A stretch of DNA of 53,486 nt from Phycisphaerae bacterium (GTDB lineage: Bacteria; Planctomycetota; Phycisphaerae; UBA1845; Fen-1342): positions 1 to 53,486 of the forward strand of contig JAUWNI010000009.1 in NCBI GenBank assembly GCA_030612705.1, given 5' to 3'. Positions within the stretch are counted from its first letter, which is position 1; each line of letters begins with the position of its first letter. The notes beneath the pieces were generated by a model that was given only the letters and a program-made list of their open reading frames with translations, made no database searches and was not told the DNA's origin. Positions 17,286 to 26,300 of this stretch are shown here, piece after piece. Position numbers and translations under genes: made by a program.

Positions 17286-17837
17286 GGTCCCTCCTTCAGG
17301 GCCGTGGGCCGTTCTCAGTCACGCTACTCTATTTTGAACCAATCCCCGCGGATTCGACCAGCCAACGCCGGACGCCGACCCGTCGTATCCGGTACAGAGA
17401 AAATGGCTGGTACTTCAGCCCGTTCTTGCGAACGTGTACCGGAGTCACCCACGCTACGGCGCGGACGCCATCGAGTACGTCCACAAGATACATTCACTGG
17501 TCCCCGATGTCCACCAACTCGACCGCGGAACCGGTCAGACAAGACATCACAACGTGATTGCCGAAAGCCGTCCGAGGTTTACAACTCGCTGGACGTGCTC
17601 TGCCGCCGAACGGCACCTGATGGCGGTTTCCCTCATCAGGCGGATCCGCCTCAGACTTGCACGTTGATTATAACATATTGGTCCGCCCGAAAAAACACTA
17701 AATCTCAATACGTTGATCGTTCGGAAATGCCCCTGGTAGTACGAAAAAAATCTTCGATACCAGCGAACCCAGACGCGGGACCTGCGTATGTAACGGTGAC
17801 TGACCTCATGACAGCTTGCTTTCCCTCCTCTCCCGAG

Positions 17838-17883
17838 ACCCCTCGGAGCCGTTGCGAAAACGGCGACTTCGAGGGGTTTTTTT
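17838..17883 (+). terminator. Orphan rho-independent terminator
   Basis: ACCCCTCG pairs with CGAGGGGT, and inside it GCCGTT pairs with AACGGC around a GCGAA loop, followed by seven T. The nearest upstream plus-strand gene ends 1.3 kb away at 16510, so the transcript it stops is unknown. Confidence 0.8.
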
Positions 17884-17980
17884 GAAGGTGTCGTGTGAGT
17901 AGCCGATCGGCGCTACCACGGCGGGCCAGACGCCCACCCGTCCATAATACACTTGCCCACGAATATCACACTCGTCCGGT

Positions 17981-18123
17981 TAGCAGTTCGCCGTAAAAGT
18001 TATGTAGCGGCCCGCGCCTCGCGGGCCGTACGCCCAAAGCGGCGTTACCGGCCTATTACGGCCGGCGAGGTGCCGGCCGCTACGCCATTCCCGCCCCGTA
18101 GTGACTTTTACGGTGGACTGCTA
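17981..18123. mobile_element. MITE-like element, GTAAAAGT family, copy 2
   Basis: The left end is TAGCAGTTCGCCGTAAAAGT and the right end in complement is TAGCAGTCCACCGTAAAAGT (18 of 20 identical). Both are flanked by TA. The ends match the copy at 1970-2103, but the interior differs (ggcccgcgcctcgcgggcc and gccggcgaggtgccggc hairpins). Confidence 0.65.
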
Positions 18124-18283
18124 AGCCGAGAACACGGGAGAACGTTACATCGCTACCCGGGCGAAAAGTTCTCTCTTAAGGTGCCTGGGCGGCTTGTCTC
18201 ACTCGACTACAATGCGTTAACGGCGAACTCGTCAAGCTCCACCGAAAGGGGCGATTTACAGAACCTGGATGAAGAGGTAACTG

Positions 18284-18661
18284 ATGGGCCCTGAACAGTG
18301 CATGGTCAAAGAGTTTCATCGGAAGTATGACGCCCCGATCCAGGAGACTCCCAGCCAGATCGGCGTTAAGGATCGCCTACGGCGTGCCCGGCTAATTCTC
18401 AGTGAGGCGGCCGAGTTTCTCGAAGCAGCCGACAGAGGCGATTTCGGCGAAATGGTCGACGCGTTAGCTGACATTCTAGTGGTGACATACGGGGCGGCCG
18501 TGGAGATGGGAGTCGATCTGGAACCGGTTTTTACCGAGGTGCACCGCAGCAACATGTCGAAAGACGGCGGTAAGGACGCCGGCGGAAAAATCCTGAAAGG
18601 CCCGAGTTTTATGCCGCCGGACATTCTCAGCGAGCTAACCAAACAGGGATATCAACCCTAG
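18284..18661 (+). CDS. MazG-like nucleotide pyrophosphohydrolase
   Basis: 125 residues from ATG 18284, with AGAGGT six bases upstream. The all-alpha NTP-pyrophosphohydrolase signature is visible: ARLILSEAAEFLEAADRGDF with the paired acidic E-x-x-E/D positions, then EMVDALADILVVTYGAAVEM with the second ExxD. The HRSNMSKDGGKDAGGKILKG tail is also found in phosphoribosyl-ATP pyrophosphohydrolase-like proteins. It would hydrolyse a nucleoside triphosphate to the monophosphate and diphosphate; whether this cleans nucleotide pools or serves nucleotide-sugar metabolism is unknown. Its TAG stop overlaps the TAG end of a MITE-like element. Confidence 0.85.
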   Translation: MGPEQCMVKEFHRKYDAPIQETPSQIGVKDRLRRARLILSEAAEFLEAADRGDFGEMVDALADILVVTYGAAVEMGVDLEPVFTEVHRSNMSKDGGKDAGGKILKGPSFMPPDILSELTKQGYQP

Positions 18662-18770
18662 TGCTCTGTCGCTACTCGATTGATGGGTGGCCCATGGCTT
18701 TAGCCGTGGGGGACACGAATCGACCGTCCATTCGTGTCCCCCGCCGCTGAAGCAACGGGCCACCCACGCA
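18659..18770. repeat. MITE-like end and gggtggcccatgg palindrome, copy B
   Basis: TAGTGCTCTGTCGCTACTCG at the left matches the GTGCTCCGTCACA element ends and provides the stop codon of the MazG-like gene. It runs into a palindrome almost identical to copy A at 6898-6981 (gtggcccatggctttagccg ... cgggccaccca) and shares the same right flank. No matching right end was found, so the element is degenerate or chimeric. The remaining gap to 19136 shows nothing further. Confidence 0.6.
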
Positions 18771-19136
18771 ACGAAAGTCTTTGCGAACCGCGAAGAAATC
18801 GGCCGTTTGCAGTGCAGAGCAATCGCGGCTGTGAATCCGGCAAGGGCGCGGAAACGGTAAACAGCGAAGCAAACACGACTTGTCACGACGATTCATAGCC
18901 GTGCAAAATCGGGGTGACTGGAGTTGCACCTTTTGGAACGAAACCGCGGGGCTGAGGTTGGTGCTGGGGCTCTCCGCGCTTACCCTCCTCGCGTCGCGGA
19001 CCACACTCAACCCGGCTTGACTTTTCGGGGATAATGGCTTTGCATGGCTTTGGGGGAGGCTGGGGAAACGCTGAGGTTGTGCCACGACGGAGAAGGAAGT
19101 GTATCGCGAACGTCGTTCACGGCTAGAGTATCGCCA

Positions 19137-20018
19137 ATGAGTTCTGTGGTTGCGTCCAATGTGTCATCAACACGAGTGCCGAGTTTGCCAGAGCGTTACC
19201 GTCGATTGTGGGCGCGACGCGAGACGATTCGTTACCTAACCAGCGCCAGCCTTAAGGCCGGGCATCGCGACAAGGTGCTCGGACATCTGTGGAACCTGCT
19301 CGACCCGCTGATGTTCATGCTGGTTTATTTCTTTGTTTTCGGAATACTGTTTGGGCTCTCCGGCGGAGGGCGGGGTAGAAGCATTCAGTTCATGCTCTAC
19401 ATCCTGATCGGGATCCTGACATTTCGGTTTATCTCCGGAGTGATCAACCAGGCGGCCAATTGCATTCGGGGCAACCGCGGCCTGATCCATGAAATTAACT
19501 TTCCGAAGGCGATTTTTCCGGTATCGGTGACGCTCACGCGAATGTACGATTTTTTGTGGGGGACGATTGTGATTTTCGCCTTCCTGGCGTTAGGGGGAAT
19601 CTGGCCGACATTCCATTTTCTGTGGCTGCCCCTGCTGGTGGGCATTATGCTCCTGTTCACGCTTGGGGCCGCGTTGATAGTGGCGCACCTCGGAGTCTTC
19701 TTTGCGGACACGACGAACGTGATCAATGTCGTGCTGCGGCTGCTGTTTTATTGTTCGCCGATTTTTTATTATGTCCGGCCCAAGTCGGAGATCCCCGCTG
19801 ATACGGCGATATTTTTGGTCAACCACCAGACGGTTCACACGCTATATATGCTGAATCCGATCGCGTGTTTTTTCGAACTATTCCGGGATGCTCTGCTCTG
19901 GGGCGACATGCCGGATCCGCGTATGTTACTTTATACGACGCTGGTTTCGCTCGGCACGTTCATAGTCGGTTTTGCGATTTTTTCTCGAAGCGAGAGCAAG
20001 TTTGCCAAGTACATCTGA
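19137..20018 (+). CDS. ABC-2 type polysaccharide export permease
   Basis: 293 residues from ATG 19137; the frame extends upstream to 19044 but without protein-like sequence. The layout is that of Wzm/KpsM/TagG permeases: a basic cytoplasmic N-terminus (RYRRLWARRETIRYLTSASL), the conserved LGHLWNLLDPLMFMLVYFFV amphipathic entry and first helix, and six membrane spans in all (e.g. YILIGILTFRFISGVINQAA, LLVGIMLLFTLGAALIVAHL). It ends FSRSESKFAKYI, close to the family's C-terminal motif. With the overlapping ATPase gene it would export a lipid-linked glycan across the inner membrane. The genes that follow supply glycosyltransferases. Confidence 0.9.
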   Translation: MSSVVASNVSSTRVPSLPERYRRLWARRETIRYLTSASLKAGHRDKVLGHLWNLLDPLMFMLVYFFVFGILFGLSGGGRGRSIQFMLYILIGILTFRFISGVINQAANCIRGNRGLIHEINFPKAIFPVSVTLTRMYDFLWGTIVIFAFLALGGIWPTFHFLWLPLLVGIMLLFTLGAALIVAHLGVFFADTTNVINVVLRLLFYCSPIFYYVRPKSEIPADTAIFLVNHQTVHTLYMLNPIACFFELFRDALLWGDMPDPRMLLYTTLVSLGTFIVGFAIFSRSESKFAKYI

Positions 20019-20805
20019 TACGACCGTTGTTCCACCAAGCGTGCTCGCCGAGAACCTTGCGATCTCGTTTCAGATTCGCTATCACCGCTCGGAAGTGACG
20101 ATCAGAGAAACTTTCGTTCGGTTGCTGGACCGTTTTCACCGCAACGGTCACCGCGACGGCCGCTGGAGCCAGGTTTTCTGGGCGCTGCAAGATGTTAACC
20201 TGGCGGTCTATCCCGGCGAGGTGCTCGGGATCGTCGGCCCCAACGGCTCGGGAAAATCAACTCTGTTAAAAGCGCTGGCCGGGATTCTGGGAGCCGATCA
20301 CGGGCGGATTGAAGTTCATGGCCGGATTGGTTGCCTGATGAGTTTTGGGGTTGGCTTCAAGGCGAACCTGAGCGGGCGCGAGAATGTGTTTGTCAACGGC
20401 TCGATCCTGGGGCTGAGCCAGCGCGAAGTGGCCGAGCGGATCGATAAGATTATTGAATTCAGCGAGTTGGGTGACTTTATCGACGCGCCTGTGCGCACTT
20501 ATTCATCCGGCATGAAAGGTCGGCTGGGGTTTTCCATCGCGATCCATATCGATCCGGATGTGTTGTTGCTGGACGAGATCCTGACCGTGGGGGACGCGTC
20601 GTTCCGTGCCAAGGCCGGCTCGATCCTGGACCGGTTTCGGGGCAGCAACAAGACGGTTATCATCGCCAGTCACAGCATGGGATTGATTCAAAAACGGTGT
20701 ACGCGTGCGGTTTGGCTGGATCGGGGTCGCATCCGGATGGACGGCGATCCTTCCGAGGTCGCAAAGGCGTACATTGCCGAAACCGAGGGGCCAAAGAAAG
20801 CATAA
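19972..20805 (+). CDS. ABC polysaccharide exporter ATPase
   Basis: Up to 277 residues; TTG 20002 would give 267 residues and a shorter overlap with the permease gene. The nucleotide-binding domain has Walker A GPNGSGKST, a Q-loop-like region GCLMSFGVGFKANLSGRENV typical of Wzt/KpsT/TagH, the signature YSSGMKGRLGFSIA, Walker B VLLLDEILTVGD and the switch histidine ASHSMG. It ends soon after the nucleotide-binding fold and lacks the extra carbohydrate-binding domain of Wzt proteins that read a terminal modification. It pairs with the permease encoded just upstream. Confidence 0.9.
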   Translation: MRFFLEARASLPSTSDTTVVPPSVLAENLAISFQIRYHRSEVTIRETFVRLLDRFHRNGHRDGRWSQVFWALQDVNLAVYPGEVLGIVGPNGSGKSTLLKALAGILGADHGRIEVHGRIGCLMSFGVGFKANLSGRENVFVNGSILGLSQREVAERIDKIIEFSELGDFIDAPVRTYSSGMKGRLGFSIAIHIDPDVLLLDEILTVGDASFRAKAGSILDRFRGSNKTVIIASHSMGLIQKRCTRAVWLDRGRIRMDGDPSEVAKAYIAETEGPKKA

Positions 20806-20815
20806 GGGCAGGCCG

Positions 20816-23800
20816 GTGCAGAAAAGTGATCGCGTAAACGAGTTGTACTACGGCGAAATCTTCGACAAGAAGAACCAGGACGATTGCCGAAAACGCATCC
20901 ATTGGATCTGTTCCCAGGCGGAGGGTGAGCACGTTCTGGATTATGGCTGTTCGCAGGGGATCGCTGCTCTGATCCTGGGCCGCGAGGGATTCAAAGTTAC
21001 CGGGATCGACATCGATACATCTGTAATCGACTACGCCAGAGCCGAGCTTGGGAAGGAAGCCGATTATGTCAAGGAGAACGTCGAGTTCCAGGTGGTTCAC
21101 GCGGGACGCTTGAGCTTTGAAGACGCCACCTTTGACAGCGTGCTCTTCGGCGAGGTGATCGAGCATCTGGCACGCCCTGAAGCGACCCTGAAAGAGTTGC
21201 GCCGCGTGCTCAAGCCCGGAGGCCGTCTGATCATCACCACGCCGTTCGGCGTGCTGGCGCATCCGGACCACATGCACACGTATTACTTGAGCAATTTCAT
21301 AGAAACCATCAGCCCGTTTTTCGCGATCGAAAAACTGCATGTGCTAGAGAAATATATCTGCTGTCTGGGTCTGGCCGCCGACGCCCAGGAAGCCTCGGCC
21401 GCGGCTGTTGATCCCCGGTATCTCCTGACACATTCCGAATCGGCTTTTGAGCGTGCCGAATGGGCATATATCGAATGGCGCGAGAGTCTGCGTAAACAGT
21501 ATGACAAACGCGCCCGGGAAATTGAGGAATTGCAAGCGGCGATCAAGGAACTTGATCTAAAGCACGAAGAGCTGATACGGGAGCACGCGGAAGAAATCGA
21601 ACGAGTCCATTCGGAGCACGCGGAAGAAATCGAACGAGTCCATTCGGAGCATGCCGATACGCTTCAAAAGTTGAAGCAACATTTCCAGGAGCAGATCCGG
21701 CTCGAGCTCCAGCAGTTGCGCAAGACGAAGGTGAAATATCAATCATCGGAACGTGCCGCTGTGATGCTCCGCGGCCGGCTGAGCCGCCAGAAGGATCAAC
21801 TCGAATACTTCCGGGCGGAACTGAAACTGCGCGAGAGCGAAGTGCGCTATCGGCTCGGCGATGCGCTGGTGCGCACATATTATCATCCCGCCGAGTTCGT
21901 CTGCCTGCCCGGCCGCACTATTAAACTTTTCCTGGAAGGGATGCGGCGGCGGCGAACGAGGCGGAAAGATGAGCATGCCGAGACGGCATTACTGGCCTCG
22001 GGATCTGCTTCTATCGGAACGGCCACGGTGGAGAAAACAACTCAAAGACATTCTTCAGGCGGGGGAGACGGGCGTCGGGAAGGCTCCTTAAAGGCAGCGC
22101 TGGAAGTTCCGCAACAACCGGATTCCCATACCTTAGGCGGTAAGCGTGCCGAGGCCCGCAAACCGGAACCTGAAATTACTTTTACGCCCGCTCCGCGCCC
22201 CAACCTCGCGCCGCGTCTATCGCTGAAGGCCGGGGTCATAATGGATGAGTTCACGATCGAGTGTTTCCGCGACGAGTGTGAACTAATCACGTTTACGCCC
22301 AATAATTGGAAAGAGGTTTTGTCGGCCGAGCGGCCGGAGTTCCTTTTCGTCGAGTCGACCTGGAAAGGCAACGACGGGGCTTGGCGCTATAAGGTCAATC
22401 GTTCGGAATACAAGGACGATGATCCGCTTCCGCAACTGGTTACATGGTGCCGTTCGCAAAACATCCCCACCGTTTTCTGGAACAAGGAAGATCCGCCGAA
22501 TTTCGACCGGTTTATCGCGGCGGCGAGCTTGTTCGACCACATTTTCACAACCGACGAGGATTGCATTCCACGCTATCGAGAGCGGGTGAACCACGAGCGG
22601 CTTTACGCCCTGCCTTTCGCGGCCCAGCCCAGCATTCACAATCCGGTTAATAGCAGGAAAGAGCGGCTTGGCAATTTGTGTTTTGCCGGGACGTATCATC
22701 GTGAGAAATATCCTCAACGCCAACACGATCTGGAAACCCTGCTCAGGCCCGCAAAGGCCCGCGGGTTGACGATCTTTGATCGGCAGCACGGCTACGGCCA
22801 GGAGGATCGCTACAGCTTCCCACCCGAATATCACGAGTTTGTGCGCTGCGGCCTGCCGTACATGGAAATGGTGCAGGCGTACAAAGCCTATGAGGTGTTC
22901 CTGAATATTAATTCGGTGCGCGAGTCGCCGACGATGTTCTCACGACGGGTGCTGGAGTTACTCGCGTGCGGGACGGCGGTGATCAGCACGCCCTCGGCGG
23001 GGATGGAGCGGCTCCTGGGACGCGATGCGGTTGCGATCGTTGATTCCGAGGAGCAAGCGGCTCGCTGGATGGACCGCTTACTGCGCGACCCGGAATTCAG
23101 GGACCGCATGATTATCAAGGGCCAGCGGCGCATCTTCCAGGAACATACGTACGAACACCGCTTGCGACAGGTGATCGATACGCTGGGGCTGGCTTGTCCG
23201 CCGCAACAACGTCGGGTCAGTATCGTGACGGTGACGAACCGGCCGGGCTTCCTGGACCTCGTGATCGAAAACTATCAGCGGCAGGCTTATCCGGACAAGG
23301 AATTGATCGTTGTTCTGAATAGCGACACTTTCAGCCTGCGCGACGTAGAGGAGAAACTGGCCGCGATCCCGGATGCGCGCGTATTTCAGAAACCGGAATC
23401 GTGCACGCTCGGGCTATGTCTTAACCACGCGCTCGACCAGTCCCAGGCCGAGTATTTCGCGAAGTTCGATGACGACGATTTCTACGGCGAGCACTACCTT
23501 ACCGATCAGATAAACGCCTTCCTCTACAGCGGAACGGAAATCGTCGGGAAGCGGGCGTATTTCGCCTATCTCGAAGGCCAGCGTTGCCTCGCGCTACGTT
23601 TCCCGGATCGCGAACACCGATACGTGAAATTCGTCTCCGGCGCCACGCTCGTGGTGCGACGTGATTTGTTCGAAGAGCAACGCTTCCCGGAAGATGTCCA
23701 ACGCGGCGTGGATACAAAGTTCCAGCAAGCATGTATCGACCAGGGCATCGGGATCTATGCCACCGATCGCTTCAATTTTGTCGCCACTCGTTTGAAATCA

Positions 23801-23899
23801 ACCGCGGGACACACTTGGCAGATCTCCGACGAGCAGTTCCTGGAGAAATGCCGTATCGTGGCATACCTGGATGATTACCAGGCACAAGTCAGTGTCTAG
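20816..23899 (+). CDS. Methyltransferase-coiled coil-double glycosyltransferase fusion
   Basis: 1027 residues from GTG 20816, ten bases after the ATPase stop. Residues ~10-190 are a class I SAM methyltransferase (VLDYGCSQG motif I; GIDIDTSVIDYA; LRRVLKPGGRLIITTP). Residues ~225-345 are a charged coiled coil with an exact 11-residue tandem repeat. A Ser/Gly/Pro linker follows. Residues ~475-790 are a CgeB-like GT-B glycosyltransferase (SVRESPTMFSRRVLELLACG). Residues ~800-1027 are a GT-A glycosyltransferase (VSIVTVTNRPGFLDLVIENY; DxD-type KFDDDDFYGEHY). Methyltransferase plus coiled coil beside an ABC exporter recalls WbdD, whose coiled coil sets O-antigen length, but WbdD also has a kinase and no glycosyltransferases. 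A role in making and capping the exported chain is an inference. Confidence 0.88.
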   Translation: MQKSDRVNELYYGEIFDKKNQDDCRKRIHWICSQAEGEHVLDYGCSQGIAALILGREGFKVTGIDIDTSVIDYARAELGKEADYVKENVEFQVVHAGRLSFEDATFDSVLFGEVIEHLARPEATLKELRRVLKPGGRLIITTPFGVLAHPDHMHTYYLSNFIETISPFFAIEKLHVLEKYICCLGLAADAQEASAAAVDPRYLLTHSESAFERAEWAYIEWRESLRKQYDKRAREIEELQAAIKELDLKHEELIREHAEEIERVHSEHAEEIERVHSEHADTLQKLKQHFQEQIRLELQQLRKTKVKYQSSERAAVMLRGRLSRQKDQLEYFRAELKLRESEVRYRLGDALVRTYYHPAEFVCLPGRTIKLFLEGMRRRRTRRKDEHAETALLASGSASIGTATVEKTTQRHSSGGGDGRREGSLKAALEVPQQPDSHTLGGKRAEARKPEPEITFTPAPRPNLAPRLSLKAGVIMDEFTIECFRDECELITFTPNNWKEVLSAERPEFLFVESTWKGNDGAWRYKVNRSEYKDDDPLPQLVTWCRSQNIPTVFWNKEDPPNFDRFIAAASLFDHIFTTDEDCIPRYRERVNHERLYALPFAAQPSIHNPVNSRKERLGNLCFAGTYHREKYPQRQHDLETLLRPAKARGLTIFDRQHGYGQEDRYSFPPEYHEFVRCGLPYMEMVQAYKAYEVFLNINSVRESPTMFSRRVLELLACGTAVISTPSAGMERLLGRDAVAIVDSEEQAARWMDRLLRDPEFRDRMIIKGQRRIFQEHTYEHRLRQVIDTLGLACPPQQRRVSIVTVTNRPGFLDLVIENYQRQAYPDKELIVVLNSDTFSLRDVEEKLAAIPDARVFQKPESCTLGLCLNHALDQSQAEYFAKFDDDDFYGEHYLTDQINAFLYSGTEIVGKRAYFAYLEGQRCLALRFPDREHRYVKFVSGATLVVRRDLFEEQRFPEDVQRGVDTKFQQACIDQGIGIYATDRFNFVATRLKSTAGHTWQISDEQFLEKCRIVAYLDDYQAQVSV
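21581..21646 (+). repeat. Exact 33-bp tandem duplication in the coiled-coil region
   Basis: Bases 21581-21613 are repeated without change at 21614-21646, followed by a partial third unit (gagcatgccga). Each unit encodes 11 residues (EHAEEIERVHS), so the duplication lengthens the coiled coil by one hendecad without breaking the frame. Confidence 0.9.
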
Positions 23900-25067
23900 T
23901 CACATACCAAGTCGCTCCGTGACAAACGAGGGGACGCGGATTGTATCCCTCAGCGCCGTCACCTGGGAATTCGGGCTGGTCGGTCGCACGCGGATGCTGA
24001 CCGAGGCCTGGCTGCGGCAATCCCAGCCGACGACGTTTGTGCAAGTGCCATCGTATCGTACCGCCTTGCAGCGCCTGACCACGCCATTTCGGCGTCCGGA
24101 TAGTGCTCCGGTCGTGCGGCCCTGGCCGATTCGGCCCTGCCGCTGGTGGAATCCGGTGGATGAAGCCGGCTTACGCCGCAAGATCAGAAACCGTGCCGGC
24201 GGTCTGCGTCGTCAGCTTGAAAAGCAGCTTGATTTTGCGCAATCGACCGCGATTGTGATTTCGCCGGTCTGGACGCCCTGGCTGGACGAGTTGCCGTTCA
24301 AACATGTGATCTATGACTGTATCGACGATGTCGCCGTCCATATTCCGCGCCCCGACCTCGCCACTCTATACGAGCGGTGGGAGGATGAATTGGTCGAACG
24401 GGCCGCGGGGGTGGTGGTCACCGCCGAGCCGTTGATCGAATCGCTCCGGGCGCGGCGGGCGGATGTGCGGATCGCGACGATTCGCAACGGGGTGGACGTC
24501 GATCGGTTCGAAAGGCTCGCGCGGGATCTGCCCCGGCCGGCGGACGTGCCGGCGGGCGGGCGTCCGATCGTCGGTTTTGTCGGAGCGTTGTACGAATGGA
24601 TCGACTGGAAGCTTATCGCGGATGTGGCGCGCGGTTTGCCGGAGTTCGATTTCGTGTTTGTTGGCCCGCACGACGGTCGGAGTTCGACCGAACTGCTGGC
24701 TGGCGCCGGCAACGCGTATTTCCTAGGAGCGCGGCCGTACGATCGCGTTCCGGCATATATGAATGCGTTCGATGTGTGCTGGGTGCCGTTTGATCAGAGC
24801 CGGGTGTCCCGCGCGGCGAATCCCGTGAAAACTTACGAATACCTCGCGCTCGGCAAGCCGGTCGTCTCCACCCCCGTGGCGGACACGGATTCCTTTGAGG
24901 GATTGATCCGGGTGGGATCTTCCGCCGTTGAAATAATCGAGCATCTGCGTGCCGCGCTGGCACAGAAAGACGAGGGAGTGGACGCGCGTGTGCGATTCGC
25001 GCGGGCCAACTCCTGGGATGCCAGGGCGACGGAATACGTCTCGTTCATCGATTCACTCTATGGATGA
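23871..25067 (+). CDS. GT-B glycosyltransferase (GT4-like)
   Basis: 398 residues if the first ATG is used; GTG 23892 or 23919 would shorten the 29-base overlap with the preceding gene. The N-terminal half includes VIYDCIDDVAVHIPRPDL and VVVTAEPLIESLRARR, as in GT4 enzymes that bind an acceptor. The C-terminal half has GRPIVGFVGALYEWIDWKLI, FDFVFVGPHDG, and the donor-binding stretch RAANPVKTYEYLALGKPVVS with conserved Glu. It probably adds a sugar in the cytoplasm to the glycan exported by the adjacent ABC transporter. Donor and acceptor are unknown. Confidence 0.85.
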   Translation: MITRHKSVSSHIPSRSVTNEGTRIVSLSAVTWEFGLVGRTRMLTEAWLRQSQPTTFVQVPSYRTALQRLTTPFRRPDSAPVVRPWPIRPCRWWNPVDEAGLRRKIRNRAGGLRRQLEKQLDFAQSTAIVISPVWTPWLDELPFKHVIYDCIDDVAVHIPRPDLATLYERWEDELVERAAGVVVTAEPLIESLRARRADVRIATIRNGVDVDRFERLARDLPRPADVPAGGRPIVGFVGALYEWIDWKLIADVARGLPEFDFVFVGPHDGRSSTELLAGAGNAYFLGARPYDRVPAYMNAFDVCWVPFDQSRVSRAANPVKTYEYLALGKPVVSTPVADTDSFEGLIRVGSSAVEIIEHLRAALAQKDEGVDARVRFARANSWDARATEYVSFIDSLYG

Positions 25068-25157
25068 TCCGCGCATTTGATTCGTTCGGTTCATGCAAGT
25101 ATTGTCCAAAAGCGAGCAGCATCGCGTTCCAAATATCCGCGCACTAGAGTAGCGGTC

Positions 25158-26294
25158 ATGAAGCAAATACTGGTCGTATTCGGCACACGCCCCGAAGTAA
25201 TCAAACTGGCCCCCGTGATTTCCGCCTTGCGAGCGCGGTCACGAGAGTGTCGCGTGTCTTTGTGCGCCACCGGACAGCACCGTTCGATGCTGGACGATGC
25301 TCTGGCGGCTTTCGATCTCAGCGCCGATTACGATCACGATTTGATGCAACCCGGGCAGCATCCCGGCGAACTGGTCGGGCGGCTGATGCTGGGACTGACG
25401 CCGCTGATCAATGATCTTAATCCTGATGTTGTTGTCGTACAGGGTGATACCTCGACCGCGATGTGCGGCGCGTTGGCCGGCTTCATGTGTCGCGCGAAAG
25501 TCGCTCACGTCGAGGCCGGCTTGCGAACCCGCGACAAACAGGCGCCGTTTCCCGAGGAAGTCAATCGCCGGGTCGTGGGCGTGGTCGCGGACTATCATTT
25601 TGCGCCCACAAGTCGCGCTCGCGATCACTTGCTGGGCGAGGGTGTTCCCGCCGAGACGGTGTTTCTCACGGGAAATACAGTCGTGGATGCCTTGTACTGG
25701 ATGCGCGACAAGATTGTACGGCGGCCCCTACCAAAGCAGTTGAAGATTGGCGACGGACGCCTGATCCTCGTGACCGCGCATCGGCGTGAAAGCTTCGGGG
25801 AGCCGTTCCGGGAATTGTGTCAAGCCCTGCGTGATCTCGCCCAGCGCTATGAAGACGTGCAACTGCTCTATCCGGTGCATCTAAATCCGAATGTACAGCA
25901 GCCGGTGCGTGAGATCCTGGGCGATTGCGAGCGTGTGCATCTGGTCGAACCACTGTCTTATCCGGATCTGGTCGCCGCCCTGACGCGTTGCTACCTGGTG
26001 CTGACCGATTCCGGTGGTATCCAGGAAGAAGCCCCGGCCCTTGGCAAGCCGACTTTGGTGTTGCGAGAAAAAACCGAGCGACCGGAAGCCGTCGCGACAG
26101 GGGTAGTGCGTCTGGTGGGGACCAGTCGCGAGAAAATCGTCGATGAGGCATCCAGACTGCTCGACGATCAGCAGGTGTATCAACAGATGGCCCGGCCGGT
26201 CCACGTTTACGGCGACGGAAAAGCCGCCGAACGAATTTGTGATGTGCTGCTGAGGGGACGGATGACGGTTGGTGAATTCGTCGCGGGAGCTTGA
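25158..26294 (+). CDS. wecB: UDP-N-acetylglucosamine 2-epimerase (WecB family)
   Basis: 378 residues from ATG 25158; the frame is open to 25077 but the family N-terminus MKQILVVFGTRPEVIKLAPV starts here. Other hallmarks are VVVQGDTSTAMCGALAGF, HVEAGLRTRDKQAPFPEEVN, ILVTAHRRESFGEPF, and the UDP-binding LTDSGGIQEEAPALGKPTLV with REKTERPEAV. The family converts UDP-GlcNAc to UDP-ManNAc. WbpI-type members act on UDP-GlcNAc(3NAc)A, and sequence alone does not separate the two. The dehydrogenase, aminotransferase and acetyltransferase genes at the right end of the window make the WbpI role a reasonable alternative. Confidence 0.93.
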   Translation: MKQILVVFGTRPEVIKLAPVISALRARSRECRVSLCATGQHRSMLDDALAAFDLSADYDHDLMQPGQHPGELVGRLMLGLTPLINDLNPDVVVVQGDTSTAMCGALAGFMCRAKVAHVEAGLRTRDKQAPFPEEVNRRVVGVVADYHFAPTSRARDHLLGEGVPAETVFLTGNTVVDALYWMRDKIVRRPLPKQLKIGDGRLILVTAHRRESFGEPFRELCQALRDLAQRYEDVQLLYPVHLNPNVQQPVREILGDCERVHLVEPLSYPDLVAALTRCYLVLTDSGGIQEEAPALGKPTLVLREKTERPEAVATGVVRLVGTSREKIVDEASRLLDDQQVYQQMARPVHVYGDGKAAERICDVLLRGRMTVGEFVAGA

Positions 26295-26300
26295 TCAGAC

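Larger units (their letters stand above)
17286..18283. other. Intergenic stretch with orphan terminator and an inverted-repeat element
   Basis: About 1 kb between the divergent PHP and MazG-like genes. It contains AT-rich segments (17660-17760), a strong plus-strand terminator at 17838-17883 with no recognisable gene in front of it, and a TA-flanked MITE-like element at 17981-18123. Open frames here lack protein-like composition. A small untranslated RNA ending at the terminator is possible. Confidence 0.5.

Noticed and set aside
17253-17885. Plus-strand open frame of 210 codons in the PHP-MazG gap
   Set aside because: It begins antisense to the PHP gene start, has no recognisable motif or ribosome site, and its composition is not protein-like.
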